DNA of 64,000 nucleotides from Cunninghamia lanceolata (lineage: Eukaryota; Streptophyta; Pinopsida; Cupressales; Cupressaceae). The stretch spans positions 434,001-498,000 of the forward strand of contig BSBN01000843.1 of NCBI GenBank assembly GCA_027924645.1, in the 5' to 3' direction. Position numbers and translations under genes: made by a program. A model generated the notes under the pieces. That model was not told the DNA's origin, did no database searches, and saw nothing but the letters and a program-made list of their open reading frames with translations. Below are positions 43,781-55,990 of the stretch, in pieces; within the stretch, counting starts at the first letter, position 1, and every line of letters starts with the position of its first letter.

Positions 43781-45469
43781 AACCTGATGTACTTCAAATT
43801 TGATGGTGTTTTGCTATGTCTGAGTCTGCTAAAATCATGCACATGATAAGTGACATTTTAGCTAATTAAGTAGATAAAGTTTCAGTTGAAGATAGTTAAT
43901 TAAGAATTTTGGAAAATTTGTTTGGAGAAGTTTTTAACTGTCAATAGTCTTGTTGTGCTTTAGCCATGTTAGTTAGAGTTATTTTGGAGATACATATTTA
44001 GCCTTAACCCTCGATGGTTATTTGTTGCAATGGAACATTTAATAAAAAGATGAAGTGTAGGGATTGCGGGTTCACTCATAGATTTTATTCATATGGAATA
44101 ATAGTAATTGGTTGGTGGCCCCAACTTTCTTGCTACCCATTAACTATCTTCCACTATTTTATGAGGAGAGGTGACCCATTAGTATCAATCTTTGTTAGCT
44201 TGAGATGTCTCTGCAATTGCTAATGGAAAATGGTGGCTCATTGTTCCATAGACCCCAACAATCTATTGTGTCTCTCCAAGTGCCTTCAAATGATTGTTGG
44301 ACATGGTGACCATTGGTCTCTAGGCTCGGTGTGAGGTTAAGGGACCCTCTAACTTCAATCTACTTAACCTTGGCTATCACCTTTGTATCATCCACTTCTT
44401 CTACATTTTCAGCTCCAACAACCACTTCATCTTGGGCTATGGGAAGTAATTGTCCAACTAACCCAACCAATAGTTGTAATGGATTGGAGAGCTCATTATC
44501 TCTTCACATGGGCTCCAACTCTGGGAAGCTCATCTTTTACTCATAAGTGGACAAGTATCACTTATCTAAGGGGTTGTTTTCTTAGGTATCTACTTATATA
44601 ATTGGATGTATTATTATTGTAAAAAGGGGGAAATAGAGAGAAAGAACTTTGATGTTGATGTAACATTTTCTAAGAAATAAAGAAAATTCTATGTTGTCTA
44701 CAATTTTGTGTTAACACTTTTTCTTTGAGTTGCATTTTACGAGTGGATGCTTACTAGTATAATTGTATCCTTTATTTTGTTACTTTTCTGAAGAGAAATT
44801 GCTAAGTTTGATTAATCTCAACATACACATTTGTCGTCAATGTTGTTGATCTTGATTAGTGCATGTTTAAGGAATGTGGTAAAGTTTTTTAGATTGACAT
44901 TAAGATTGGTAGTACTAATAAAGGATAAGTAAGAATGATTATGCTAAGCCACAATACCCTAGTTTCTATCATTGTAAGGCAATGACATTCGTGTTAAAAC
45001 CATTAGAGATATTGTTGTTAGGATAAAAGTTGTAGAATCATCTTAATGACTCTGTATTCCCAGAAATAAACATTGATCAATTTCTAGAAATTCTCCCAAC
45101 TCCACTTATTTTAAGAATCATTATCTTTAAAAGAATAAATTATTTTTAATTTACTACATTCGTGTCTGAGCCTAAAGATACTAGGGGTGAGTTGATGTGC
45201 TTTCCAATTGTAAATCCTAGTCAGACCTTCATGAATATATATATAGTCTCACTAAAATTATCTTAAATTAGTTTAGATCTTGTATAAATTTAGTGACAAG
45301 TCATAGGGTAACTCCCCGAGTCCAAAAGTTATAGAGGTCTTCTTGCCTCTTGTTCGTTGACCCACCTTTTCAGTAAATGTTAATCATGAAGTTCTTGCAT
45401 AACAAAACCTGTGACTCTCCTAGATAATATTGATCATATGGTGGTACCTTGAAAACGGAACCATTATAA
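43781..45469 (+). other. Non-coding interval, probably includes the Tat-type 5' LTR
   Basis: No coding frame is convincing. The sequence ends GGAACCATTA just before a primer-binding site at 45470, comparable to the GAGAACCAACA end of the giant LTR, so the right part is likely the 5' LTR. Its left boundary cannot be set because the matching 3' LTR is not in the window. Confidence 0.4.
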
Positions 45470-45487
45470 TGGTGACTCTACTGGGGA
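45470..45487 (+). other. Primer-binding site of the Tat-type element
   Basis: TGGTGACTCTACTGGGGA; same type as at 33436. Confidence 0.75.
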
Positions 45488-45729
45488 GACTTATTGCTTT
45501 GAAGTTTTCCCTCAATTAGTTTACCTTGTAATTTGCCCTGGTCAACTAACTTGAAAATTGGTGACTCTTACAAATGCTTTACAATCCTTAAGTCTTTTTG
45601 GTAAATATTTGAAAATTGTGATCTATTATTTGAATATATTCAAGCTTGCTACATACTTCTAGTCTTATTCCCTTTTGAAGGGTGGTGACTCTGTTAACAA
45701 ATCCATAAGATATTATGTGAAATCAAGAT

Positions 45730-47300
45730 GGATGGAAGAAGGATGATATTCAGAAACAATATTGATAAGAGGCTAGTGGGTGAATTGGGAAAGAAGGAAC
45801 ATACCACCTGGAGAGATTAAAAAAAATTGGTAAGTCCCCTGCTTCTCTTGCTAGTCAAATTGAAACAAATGTGAATAATCAAAGAATATTAGATAAATAG
45901 ACTAGATATCAAAGTGATAGATCTATCTCTTCAAATCCAAAGTTAGGAAGTGTGGATGAGTGGAATGGCCCAGAATATCAAAAGATTGTGAGTGATCTTA
46001 TGAGAACTATAATAGAAAGAGAAGAAGAATCCCACATAAATGAACTTAGGCATAAAATAAATTTGAGAAGAAATTTCCTCTATGATAAGCATGCAACCCC
46101 AACCACTGATAAATATGATATTCCTTATTAGTATAGAGATGCAATTAACCACGAAAATAATCAAAGACATTATGAATATGATGATGATTGGGATAGGATA
46201 TAAACAAACCAAGGAAATCAAGGGGAAAAACAAATTCAAGAAATAGCTAACCTAGGAGAAGCCTTGAGAAGGCATAAGGTTGAGAGAAGATGCCCTAATA
46301 ATATTTAGGCAAGAATTGATAATCTAAGGAACATTGATTAGGAAATTAGAGGAGTAATAGAAAATCACGCTAGAAGAAGGTTGCATATAGATCAAAGAAA
46401 TAATAGAAGGCCACCTCCAGTCAGGCCTCCTCTAATTTATGATAGATACAGGTAGCTAAATTTCTAGGTAATACCTAACTATCCAAACCCAATTCTAGGT
46501 GAAGTAAGGGTAAAGCTCCCTAAATTCTAAGGGAACAATGAAAGGATTTCAACAATTTGGTTGATGACTATGAGATTGAGGATGAAGACATATTGATGAA
46601 ATTATTTTTCCAATCTCTAAATGATATTACAAGGGAATGGTATAAAAGCCTCCTTGACAATAGCATTGAATCATGGGTTGAGTTTCAGAGGGTTTTTAGA
46701 GAGCAGTATGGTGATAAGATATACCCTAGGTTAATTATCAATGAATTCATGAATATTGTTAAGGGCTCAAATGAATTTGTATCTAATTTCAATACCATCT
46801 TTGCTTGGGTTATATAAAAAATTACTACTTATATGAGACTTAATGAATCCATGTGTTTGGTATTGTATTGAAACACCTATGATGCCAAGATGGGGTATTT
46901 TTGTGAGCTAAAGATCCACACACACATACACACTAAGAGAAGCTTATTGAGTTGTAAATATTGAAAGCAACTAGAAAACTTCTAGTAAAATTCATAAAAG
47001 GAGTGATGTGAGAATCTTAGCTCAAGATAAAGGCAAGAGTAGCAAAGATCCTATACATGAAGATAAGTTGGATAAGGTAATATATGCTTTGAAAGAGTTG
47101 TGCCACAAGGTCACTAGAAATGAAAAGGGTGTGTCAAGTGAAAGACACGATTAGGTAAGACAAGAAACAATGTGTAGCTTATATATCCAACCCTATAATA
47201 CTATTTGGAAAAATGGTAGACCTATTGTAGTAGAGCCTAGAGGATCAAAAAATAAGGAAACACTAGATCCTCTCAAAAGCATATGAGTCAATGAAGTAGA
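45730..47300 (+). pseudogene. Tat-type gag
   Basis: Starts MDGRRMIFRNNIDKRLVGEL. Between 46500 and 46820 the gag domain reads YEIEDEDILMKLFFQSLNDI, TREWYKSLLDNSIESWVEFQ, FREQYGDKIYPRLIINEFMN and GSNEFVSNFNTIFAWVI. The remainder up to about 47300 is heavily broken. No zinc knuckle was identified. Confidence 0.75.
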
Positions 47301-48786
47301 GGACCTACCATGGTGTCAAGCATGTGTGATGCCTCATTCTCCCTCACAATGTGTTATGGCATTATAAAATGTGCTAAATAATGATACGAAGTATGAGGAA
47401 TGTGAATATGATGTTCAAGAATCAGCACATAATCAAAAGCACTAGGAAATCAATATGTTGGCTCTAAATGGGTATTGCAATTGTGATGATTATTCTTCTA
47501 ATGATGAGATTGAATGTGAGTTGTGTCTATAGAAGACAAAAGAAATATGTCAAACTCCTACCATCAATAGATGTCTTCAAGTGAGGAAGAATAAAGTATC
47601 TGTGTGAACAATGTTGATTCATCTATAGACAAGTTTCTAATAAGGAGGCCTTCTAATGAAGAAATCAAAGCTCTAACTATAGTAGCTATTTCTTAAGTAA
47701 AGATTAATTACAATTTGAGAAGTAAAGTTGATCCGAATGGAGGTAATGGATTCGGAAACACCAAGGGCATTTTCATCAAGGAAAAACAAGAAGGATAAAA
47801 ATTTCAATTTGATACTAAGGGTCATATAGTTCTTAGAGGAAACAATGCAAGTTCACTATCTAAGGACACTAGTAAGTATGAAAAGGTAAGTAAAGTGCCC
47901 GCGAAAAAGCAAGAACAACAAATAGCTAAGAAGCTCCAAACCCCACAGACCTCAGAAGATGCTAAGCTAGAACATTTTGAGTAGGTATTTGTTAGTCATA
48001 TCCCTTCTACACTGACTAATACCATACCAATAGAGACTCTACCAAAGTATGTTCCTCTAGAAATGGAAAAGTTCTTAGCCAGATAAAAATTTAGTTTCCT
48101 CTAATGGAATCTATGAGAATATTGGAGCATAAGAATAGGGACTTGCCCCATATTGGTCATGTCCCTCTAGTTCCATCAAAAGACAATAAGGAAGATAGCA
48201 TTGATGGGCCAAAAGTGTATTTGGGATCTACTCTAGGTAAGATTCCAACTTGATAAAGCAATTCTATGTAACATTATCTATCAATAATAAATTAGTTAGA
48301 AACTGCATGTACATTTGGGTGCTTTGTGTAATGTCATTCCCGTCCATGTAATGAATTAGTTGGGATTGTAAGTTACAAAGTCATTTGGAATTTTTTTTCC
48401 ATGGATTCAAGAGAGGTCCCTATCATTAGAGGAATGAGCAATGTTGACTTCTAGTTAGTTTCTTATCATGAAAAATAGTACAAAATGGATATAACAGTAG
48501 TTGACTATCCATTCCAATATGGCATGCTCCTATCAAGGTAGTGGTCTATTACCATTAGAGGAAGCATTTAGATGGACTCCTCATATGCTATTATCCCAGT
48601 AAATGGAAAAGAAATAAGGCTAGACAAAGAAAGGAGAAGCCCCAATGTGATTGATGATTGTGAGGAGCCAATACATGAGGTATTTTACATTGATGTAGAC
48701 ATGGAGACTTTTAGAGGTGAAGCAGATGAGGAAAAATTGCTAGGAATTTTGAAGAAGCAAGTAGTCTCTTGCAATGAGTATGGCAA
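47301..48786 (+). pseudogene. Tat-type linker and protease-like region
   Basis: INYNLRSKVDPNGGNGFGNT near 47705 and a lysine-rich segment precede the protease. Near 48480-48600 DYPFQYGMLLSR, then after a stop WSITIRG and MDSSYAIIPVNGKEI, correspond to the protease C-terminal region of this polyprotein type. The active-site triad could not be located. An acidic spacer (VFYIDVDMETFRGEADEEK) leads to the extra RNase H. Confidence 0.6.
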
Positions 48787-48972
48787 ATGTTCTTTGATGG
48801 GGCATGTCCCAAAGGAGCAGGAGCTAGAGTAATATTGATATCCCCAGAGAACACGTCTTTTATATTTTCTTTCAAGATTGGTTTTTAGTGTCCTAACAAT
48901 GTGGTAGAGTATGAAGCTCTATTATTGGGAATGAATTTGGCATTGAAGCACAAGGTGAAGAAACTCAAAATT
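48787..48972 (+). pseudogene. Extra (archaeal-type) RNase H, N-terminal half
   Basis: MFFDGACPKGAGARVILISP carries the first catalytic aspartate. After ENTSFIFSFKIGF and a TAG come CPNNVVEYEALLLGMNLALK, with the catalytic glutamate, and KVKKLKI. The insertion at 48973 falls one residue later. Confidence 0.85.
48968..48972. repeat. Target duplication, left (AAATT)
   Basis: AAATT here and GAATT at 58858-58862 flank the 9.9-kb insertion, 4 of 5 identical, and the host frame is restored when one copy is removed. Confidence 0.75.
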
Positions 48973-49261
48973 TGTTAGAATAAATAAGGTTTACATTTAA
49001 TAAAGTTTACTTTTGGTAAATAGGTTAGTAATAAATTAATTAAAAGTTAGGTTTTGGGGAGTTATTCTTGTAATAAGTTGGGGTAGTTTATTCACAAGAA
49101 TTCATGGGAGTGTATGGCTTTATATGCCAATATAATACAATGTAAAAACAACTCTGTACATTATCCCAATTCAATACAATATATCATTTTATGTTTTATA
49201 TTCTACTGTGAAAATATAGATTGATCTTTTCAGGAATTTATATGCTCATCATATTTCAATA
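48973..49261 (+). repeat. 5' LTR (289 bp)
   Basis: Differs from 58569-58857 at roughly 23 positions by my eye count (about 8 percent), mostly transitions. Confidence 0.92.
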
Positions 49262-49273
49262 TGGTATCAAAGT
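49262..49273 (+). other. Primer-binding site
   Basis: TGGTATCAAAGT, two mismatches to the tRNA-Met-type site, directly after the LTR. Confidence 0.8.
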
Positions 49274-49926
49274 GTTCATGATGCTAGGTCTGTGAGGAAG
49301 TAATGAAGAATCTGCTAGCAAAGAAAAATGGTTTGCTATTATGTTGTTTGGTTTTTTTAAATGACATTTTTTTATATCAATCTAACATAGTCATAGTAAA
49401 ACTACGATATCATTTTTGTTTTGTAACAAAATGTAAAAAATTCAAAATAGTTTGGAAAGAAGAAAAAGAGTAGAACAAAACCTAGAAACGATTTGAAAAT
49501 GTTCTTAGTTTTTAGCGAGCAGTTTAACAAAAGATTGATGTAATGTTTGTTGGGCATGAGAAAAGATGGTTTGGAATTTGTGATTGTGTAGGATTTAAAC
49601 GACCATAATCCGAGGCTGGTCTGAAAGGAGAAGTTAAGGCATTCAAGAAGAGGCTACAACCTGCCCAAGCAGATAAAAATTACATATTTAAAAGAAGAGA
49701 TGTTGTCACACAAATAACATTGAGGCCACCAATCTAAAAATAAATAAGCCGCTACATGAGGAAAATTAAAGTGAGCCACTGCCAATAAAATTGAGTTCAT
49801 TTTTCATAATCCATTAAAGGATGATATATCACCTAAAGCAAAAGAAATTGTTGCATTAAGATCTCAAGGAAATAACCAAAAGGCCATTGAAAGAAAAGTT
49901 CATCGTTGAAGTCTAAAAGGTTGTTA
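49274..49926 (+). other. Interior leader of the 289-bp-LTR element
   Basis: AT-rich, no coding frame recognised. A gag remnant is possible but not demonstrable. Confidence 0.4.
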
Positions 49927-51178
49927 TGTATGAAAAGTGGGAATGATGAGTAAGATAATGTTTTAGATGGATTTAATCAAACCCTCCTTTCACATATATC
50001 ATTCAAGGAAATAAACTGAGTTAAGTCACTTCTCTTACAAGAGGAATCAACTACAGGTTTGGTGTCACTTTGAGATGATAAGGAAAGTTGAAATGTGTTG
50101 ATAAATTTGTTAAACCCTAATCTGATTATGCCTTAAACCCTAATTATATGAAATCATATACAGACAAACAAAACATGACAAATGATTGCATAGGAAGGCA
50201 CTAAATGCAGATTAGAAACATACCAGGATTTTGATTCTAGAAAGCAAAAAATTCAGCGACACTGGGGCGGGTGCCCTAGTCTAATAGGCAACTTTTTCTG
50301 TAGATCTGGAACTATAGGATGATGAAGACTGCAACTTGTTTCAGAGTTTCTACCAATGACAATCAGGAGGACACAAGGGCAGGTACCCTTGTCCAAAAAT
50401 GAATATTCTCCACTATTTTCTTTAGACCCTGAATCTTTATCCTCTACTCTGATCTCCTATAACTCTTCTTTGAAAGATTCTGCACCTGTAACCTACAATC
50501 ACAAGAGAGGGGTTAGGGGTTGTGGTGTTTAGGAGCTTGCCTTAGTCAAGCCCCAGAAATGGCATTCAAACCTTCCAACATTGTTATTAGATAGAGTGTG
50601 TGTCCTTGGTAGACAAAGGCAAAATCAAATGATAAGATAGATTGATTGAAACGCAAAGTAGATATCACCTTGGAGGTGAAAACCCTCACAGAGATGAAGT
50701 GCCTTCAAATCATGAGGAAATGAGTTGATGAAGCCAAATATACAACAAACACATACAAACACAACACAATTCTACTCTACAACATAATGAATGCCTTGAA
50801 TGCTCTTTGCTTGATAATCATAAGTTTGCCTTAATCAACTAGGAGTAAAATGAAGCCTTAGACATGTTTATATATGCATTCCTGCTAACATTCACAATTC
50901 AAATTGAAAAGGTTGATAAAGGGAAACCTTTTAATGGTCATAAAATGACACTTTTAAATTTGGGTCCTTGCAAAATAGGTTTGGACTAGGGCGGGGGCGC
51001 CCAAATCTAGAGGACTATTTTTCGTCATGATTCACATTTAGGATAGGTCCCTAAGCCCCATTTGTCATGGGTTTTAGGGGATTTTGCTCTGGGACAAGTT
51101 TTTCACATGCATGATTAAACTAAGGGGACCTAGGAGCTAAACTTAGAGGTAAAAGTCCTAGGGGGATATTTTACGGCA
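49927..51178 (-). repeat. LTR of nested element, long copy (1252 bp)
   Basis: Its first 200 and last 75 bases match 57012-57275. The middle 980 bases have no counterpart there, so the other copy has an internal deletion. Confidence 0.8.
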
Positions 51179-51193
51179 TAAAATTTAGCCCCC

Positions 51194-51238
51194 ACTTTAA
51201 TGTATGTATGATCTTATGACCCATACATGCATTAAAGT
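51194..51238. repeat. Hairpin with 17-bp arms
   Basis: ACTTTAATGTATGTATG and CATACATGCATTAAAGT pair with one mismatch around an 11-base loop, right at the inner edge of the LTR. Confidence 0.8.
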
Positions 51239-51513
51239 ATAGTCGAAAACACATCAAACACACCAAGCACATGAAGCTAAGGCATACACCAAGATTGAGG
51301 AACTATTTCTAGCCCTCAGTCTCAAGTAGGCACTAGAAGACACACTGAAGACATGCAAGACACAATTAAGATAGTAGGAAGCACATAAAACATGGTGAAG
51401 ACAGTTGAAGCATGAAAAGCATGATGAAGACATGAGAGCAGTCACACAGAACACGATGAACACTTTGATATAGTATTTTCATTTATGAAATAAAATCTTA
51501 ACTAAGGGGTAGG

Positions 51514-51790
51514 GGGAGCTCATCACTACACCCTTGAAACTACCAAAAACACCCAATACAAAACCCAAAATGTAGGAGGAGATCATCGCTATGCCCTTGA
51601 TACTATAATGAGGGGAAAACACGCCATACAAAACCTGAGTGTGGGAGGAGCTCATCGCTACACCCTTGATACCACACAAGGGGGAAGACACACCAAACAA
51701 AACCTAAGTCTGGGGGGAGCTCATCACTACACCCTTGATACCACACATAAGGGAAGACACATGAAGAAGACACACAGAATACATGAGCGC
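51514..51790 (+). repeat. Four-unit tandem repeat, period 63-69 bp
   Basis: Each unit has GGGAGCTCATCRCTACACCC followed by TTGATACCACA and AAGACACACCA-type words. Unit phase points are at 51521, 51584, 51653 and 51722. Open frames on either strand here (65-78 codons) are by-products of the repeat. Confidence 0.88.
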
Positions 51791-52002
51791 CATATAGCAT
51801 TCCATAGATATACTATACATCTTATACATGGTAAACACGAGTGATGGAAGGAGCCTATTGCTAAGTCCCACCATCTAAAACATGTAGTAGACACACCTAA
51901 TGGTTGAGCTTACACTACAGGAACCACCAAATACACACTTAAGGGAGGATAGCTAAAGATCCAACCCCACCTCTCGATGAGGATTTTGTATAAATAGATT
52001 TG

Positions 52003-52190
52003 CACTAGCTCAAGAGATACACCATCTCGCCTTCCACAGAAGAGATTTTTATAAAAGGATACATACTAGCTCAATATATACATTATCCCACCTCACAGAG
52101 AGGGCTTTTTTATTGCAATTTAGATAAGGATGTGCACTAGCTCAAGAGATACAACATCTCGCCTTGCAAAGAGGGCTTACGAACATGCTT
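52003..52190 (+). repeat. Three-unit tandem repeat
   Basis: CACTAGCTCAAGAGATACA occurs near 52007 and 52136 with a diverged unit near 52068; CATCTCGCCTT and GAGAGGGCTT words recur. Unit length is about 60-70 bp. Confidence 0.75.
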
Positions 52191-52199
52191 TGTTAGTGC

Positions 52200-53289
52200 C
52201 AAAATCATCAAACAGATACCAATATATATGCCCCCGCCTTAAGGTGGTTGATGTCTCTTACCGATATCAAGCACATTAAGGTAGAGAGAAAACACACAAG
52301 GGAATAAGAGCTCTCACAAAGCCCATGCCCCCGAGGTGACATATGCTTATGATCTCCGAATGTTCCCACAAACACATTGATAAGATATGCTAAGATAAAT
52401 AACAAGATCCAATCATGGAAGATATGCATGAAAGTAGTCACATCAAGGACCAAGGCTATACTCACAGGTTTGAAGCTGAGTATAATCGTTGGGCTATACT
52501 GCAGGTACCTCAAAACCAAGCGTAGCAACAAGGTGAGATACCAATCAAAGTGTACAAGAGCAGATTGAGGGATTGTAAAATATTAGTCACAAGAAATGTT
52601 GTAAGATGATACAGCACACGGAGTGGTTCTACTAGTCAAGCATTAGATATATATATCAACCCCATCTTCATATATGGACTAGGTCCATTTTTGCTTACAC
52701 ACTAAAGGGATACATGATCCATATCAGTATTCATTTATTTTCATCATCCGCCAACTAGGTAGAATCACTGAAGAAGGTAAACAATAAAAACAAGAGAGGA
52801 GAGCAAGTACCTTAGGAACACCATGTAGGAGGATGCCCCCAAAACAACCTCCGCAATGCTATGCACCTAAGGCACGATACGCAACAATAAAATAGAGGAG
52901 AGGTGAAAGATAGAAGAATGATGAAACAAATAGAAGAATGGTCACAACAGAGGCAGTCTCCCGATATCCTTGACCTTACAAGAGTGTCAAGGGTCATCCA
53001 AAGAGACCTAAACAATACATAACACATCATGGGGGAACACAACACATAAGAGGAGGTCACGTAAGTGAGCAAAGGTATGCTATGACAAAGGTGACCAATA
53101 GGGTTAGAAATACTTACCTGTGTATACAAGAAAACTAGTTGTTGTTATCTAGCAAGTCATCTTCCTCCCAATCTCGAATGCAAGAGGAAAGAGGTACATA
53201 AGGTACAATTTCCTGACTAAATTTATCATCCTTTAACTCTTCAGCCTTAAGCTCTTCTTTTTTTGATTCAATGTTAGATGGTGAATTGT
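52200..53289. other. Non-coding interior of the nested element
   Basis: Non-coding, richer in GC than the surroundings, with short CCCCCG words. No gene or further repeat supported. Confidence 0.45.
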
Positions 53290-53842
53290 TCTCTTGTTGT
53301 GGTGGTGTATTTCAAGCCAAGGCTTATCTTTTCTTCCTTCTTTCTCTCGCTAGTCTATTCCTTCGTGTTTTATTAGTGATGTTGTCAAGATTATTACCAT
53401 GATTTTCCATAGTTTTGGCATCTTAAAATAAGTAGACATGTGATTATCTCTTAATGGTGCATTGCTTTTTTTCCACAGGTATCTCCTAATCCCTATAAGG
53501 ATGACGAATGAGGAACCTTAACATAGATTCCCTTACCTTTTGGCCTAGAGGGTTCATGTAATGTAGGTTGTTCTTTATTTGTTGTTTGTTGAATAGGGGG
53601 TCTGACCAATTTTGATAGTATTTGTGCTTTGTAACTTTGATATCCTAAGAAAGTTTGATCTATTCGTGGTTCAAGTTGTTCAGTAGGTTTAGGCCAAAAG
53701 TAATCAAGGATGATGTTTTTCTGTATAACTATAGGTTTCCATCGACCATGGTCAACAGTTCATATAGACCCATGGTGAGGAAATTTTAAGCATTAGTGAA
53801 GGGTTGAAGGGATAACTTTCATAGCCTTGAGCCATGGATGGC
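53290..53842 (-). pseudogene. Tat-type protease, C-terminal part and following linker
   Basis: The minus strand reads GHPWLKAMKVIPSTLH, a stop, CLKFPHHGS, a conserved block at the end of Tat-type proteases. After it come IDQTFLGYQSYKAQILSKLV and, near 53330-53410, a basic segment (NKTRRNRLARERRKKR). It continues the protease part at 55586-55990; the 1733-bp insertion separates RIKL from GHPWL. Confidence 0.78.
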
Positions 53843-53847
53843 CTAGT
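53843..53847. repeat. Target duplication CTAGT, left
   Basis: Exact match to 55581-55585. Confidence 0.9.
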
Positions 53848-55580
53848 TGATGCAGAGCATCAAGAACAACAGTAGAACACTCCAAGACTGCAATGGAAAA
53901 GGTCTCAATGTTCACTATCTCTAACTGAGATCAGACTTCTTACAAGGGAAAGTTGTAACACAACAATGTACTTGTTCATGACACAAGAGTGAGTAGACTT
54001 CAAGACACTTATCTCAGAGTGCCTAACTCCAAACAAGACTCCATCTGGCCCACTGCGTAGGACCTACAGGACATCAGACTTAATTCTGCCTTTCTAAGAC
54101 AGTCACAACCTTGTTACTCCATTAGTATAACAGTCACAATTTCCTTCTTATGGTGATCTCCATCAACACAAACCCAATCTCATGGCAACATACCTATTCA
54201 ATAACTTACCAAACACCTAATGTCTTCATTGACAAATCAATAACATGAAAAACAAATCTATTACCTTCTTTGCAATGACTGTCTCCAAGAGGACTGTCAG
54301 AGACAACATAAGGTAAATGGACTGGTTTCTCAGAGAGGTCTCTTCCTACCTCTTGTCACAGGATAATAGTTATATCCATAGCATCATGCACCATTGATAA
54401 ATACTGATACTTCATAACATCTCCACTTCCACAGTCAGTGGTCATCACCTATCTACTGTTGTCCTTCACCAAGTCTCAACACATGGTCTTTTCCAGAGTC
54501 ATCAACAAGGCAAACTCACCCTAAACCATTCTCCTGCCTTTGCAACCTTCACAAACCTCTTTCCTAACTATTATACATCCCATTCCACTCATCACAAACA
54601 GAAAAGATTAGTGGAATGAAGAAAAACCCATCGGACTACTCAGAAGAACCCTAACTCAGGGTTTCCAACCTACTTGCAGAGAAAGGAGAAACACAGAGGT
54701 ATAAAGTTATGTCAAGAGCCCAAACCACTTACAAATGGAAGGTAACTCACCCACCTAACTCCCCAACATTAGCACCAATCACCACTCAGCCGTACTGGTA
54801 CGAACAACACAGGAAAACAACAAATTTCTTGACTATAACAGTAGATTTAAAGGGCAGTTTGGCACTCAACAATCATAGCCTATCTTCCTTCATTCTCAAG
54901 GGCTCAAACTCACATCAATGGATAGTCAATGCATCCACCTTTACTTCCAAGTATTCAACACTCCATGACAGAGCCGTACTGTATAGTAGTACGGTTCAAA
55001 TGCACATGAAAACTCAGAAAAAATACAGAAAATGCAAGAGAACGATTTTCTTTTTTTCCTTTTCCTTCAATCTTCCTTCACACACACCAAATGGATAGAT
55101 TCTTGGCTTCTTTTATGCCTGCCCTGATGCCTTGCACAAGATAGAGGGTAGATGAATTGATGGAGGGAGAAGAAAACTGTCCCCAACTCATCAACTGCCC
55201 GATCTACACAAGATTACAGTTTTTGTAACTGTCCTATCTCTTTTTAGACTATAATGACTATTTTAATGTTTAAATAATGCTCTCTATCATTGGTAACCTT
55301 TGACAAGGTTCTTCCACACCTTTGACATGCCTCCAACTAAGAGGATTGCCTCCTACATACTCTAGCAAGGCCTCAAACTCAATGACTGCCTCATAACATA
55401 AGACTGTCCTCATTAGGATTACAACATGAGACTAGATTCTAGCTATTTGGACATAGTCCATTTACATGCATGGCTTTCAAGCATTATTACAACATTTAAT
55501 GGTCTCAAGGACATTATTAAATCAAACAAAACAACTTGAAAATCTAACCAAATCCTAGATTTCTTGGTGCTCCTGCACCA
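53848..55580 (+). mobile_element. Solo-LTR-like insertion (1733 bp) with palindromic ends
   Basis: TG...CA ends and an exact 5-bp target duplication identify an LTR-type insertion without internal genes. The left end TGATGCAGAGCATCA and right end TGGTGCTCCTGCACCA are each near-perfect palindromes. The left end closely resembles the LTR start of the chromovirus at 42214 (TGATGCAAGAGCATCC). A 130-codon frame at 54709-55098 is unrecognised. A hairpin CCGTACT-GTATAGT-AGTACGG lies at 54974-54994. A recombined solo LTR is the simplest reading. Confidence 0.75.
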
Positions 55581-55585
55581 CTAGT
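55581..55585. repeat. Target duplication CTAGT, right
   Basis: Pairs with 53843-53847. Confidence 0.9.
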
Positions 55586-55990
55586 TTTATGCGGAAGAGG
55601 TCAGATGTAGGGATAATATCAAATGATTGTTCCAAAGCTTTGTCAAGAACTCAGAACATTAAAGTAATCTTTCCTATAGCCAGGAGGAAAGCTTTATTAT
55701 GTTTTTTATCATCATGTTTTTAGGCTCATAAGTTTCTTGGATCAATTTATGTGAGTAAAGGAACTCTTCCATAGCAATGTTAGTCATGCAATTTGGATCA
55801 ACAAGGGCTCCTCTTACCAGAGTCCCCATTATGTTAACTGTAATGTAAGGGGGACCTTCAATGTCACCCACTATTCTATCTCATGGTGTAAATGTTATTT
55901 CTAGTTCAGAGGTCTTCATTTTCTTATCAAGTTGGGAAGAAACCATAGCATTGTTTTTATGATGAGAAGCCATAGATGTGAGACTATTTC
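55586..55990 (-). pseudogene. Tat-type protease, N-terminal part
   Basis: The frame reads MASHHKNNAMVSSQLDKKMK, ITFTP, then GDIEGPPYITVNIMGTLVRG and ALVDPNCMTNIAMEEFLYSH, where the active-site glycine position is asparagine after D-P. After a gap come DKALEQSFDIIPTSDLFRIK and L at the insertion point. Two stops and a frameshift are present. Confidence 0.72.

Noticed and set aside
51479..51844. Several open frames on both strands
   Set aside because: Created by the tandem repeat; near-identical units, no domain.
54709..55098. 130-codon frame as a gene of the 1733-bp insertion
   Set aside because: Low-complexity, no recognisable domain, and solo LTRs often carry chance frames.
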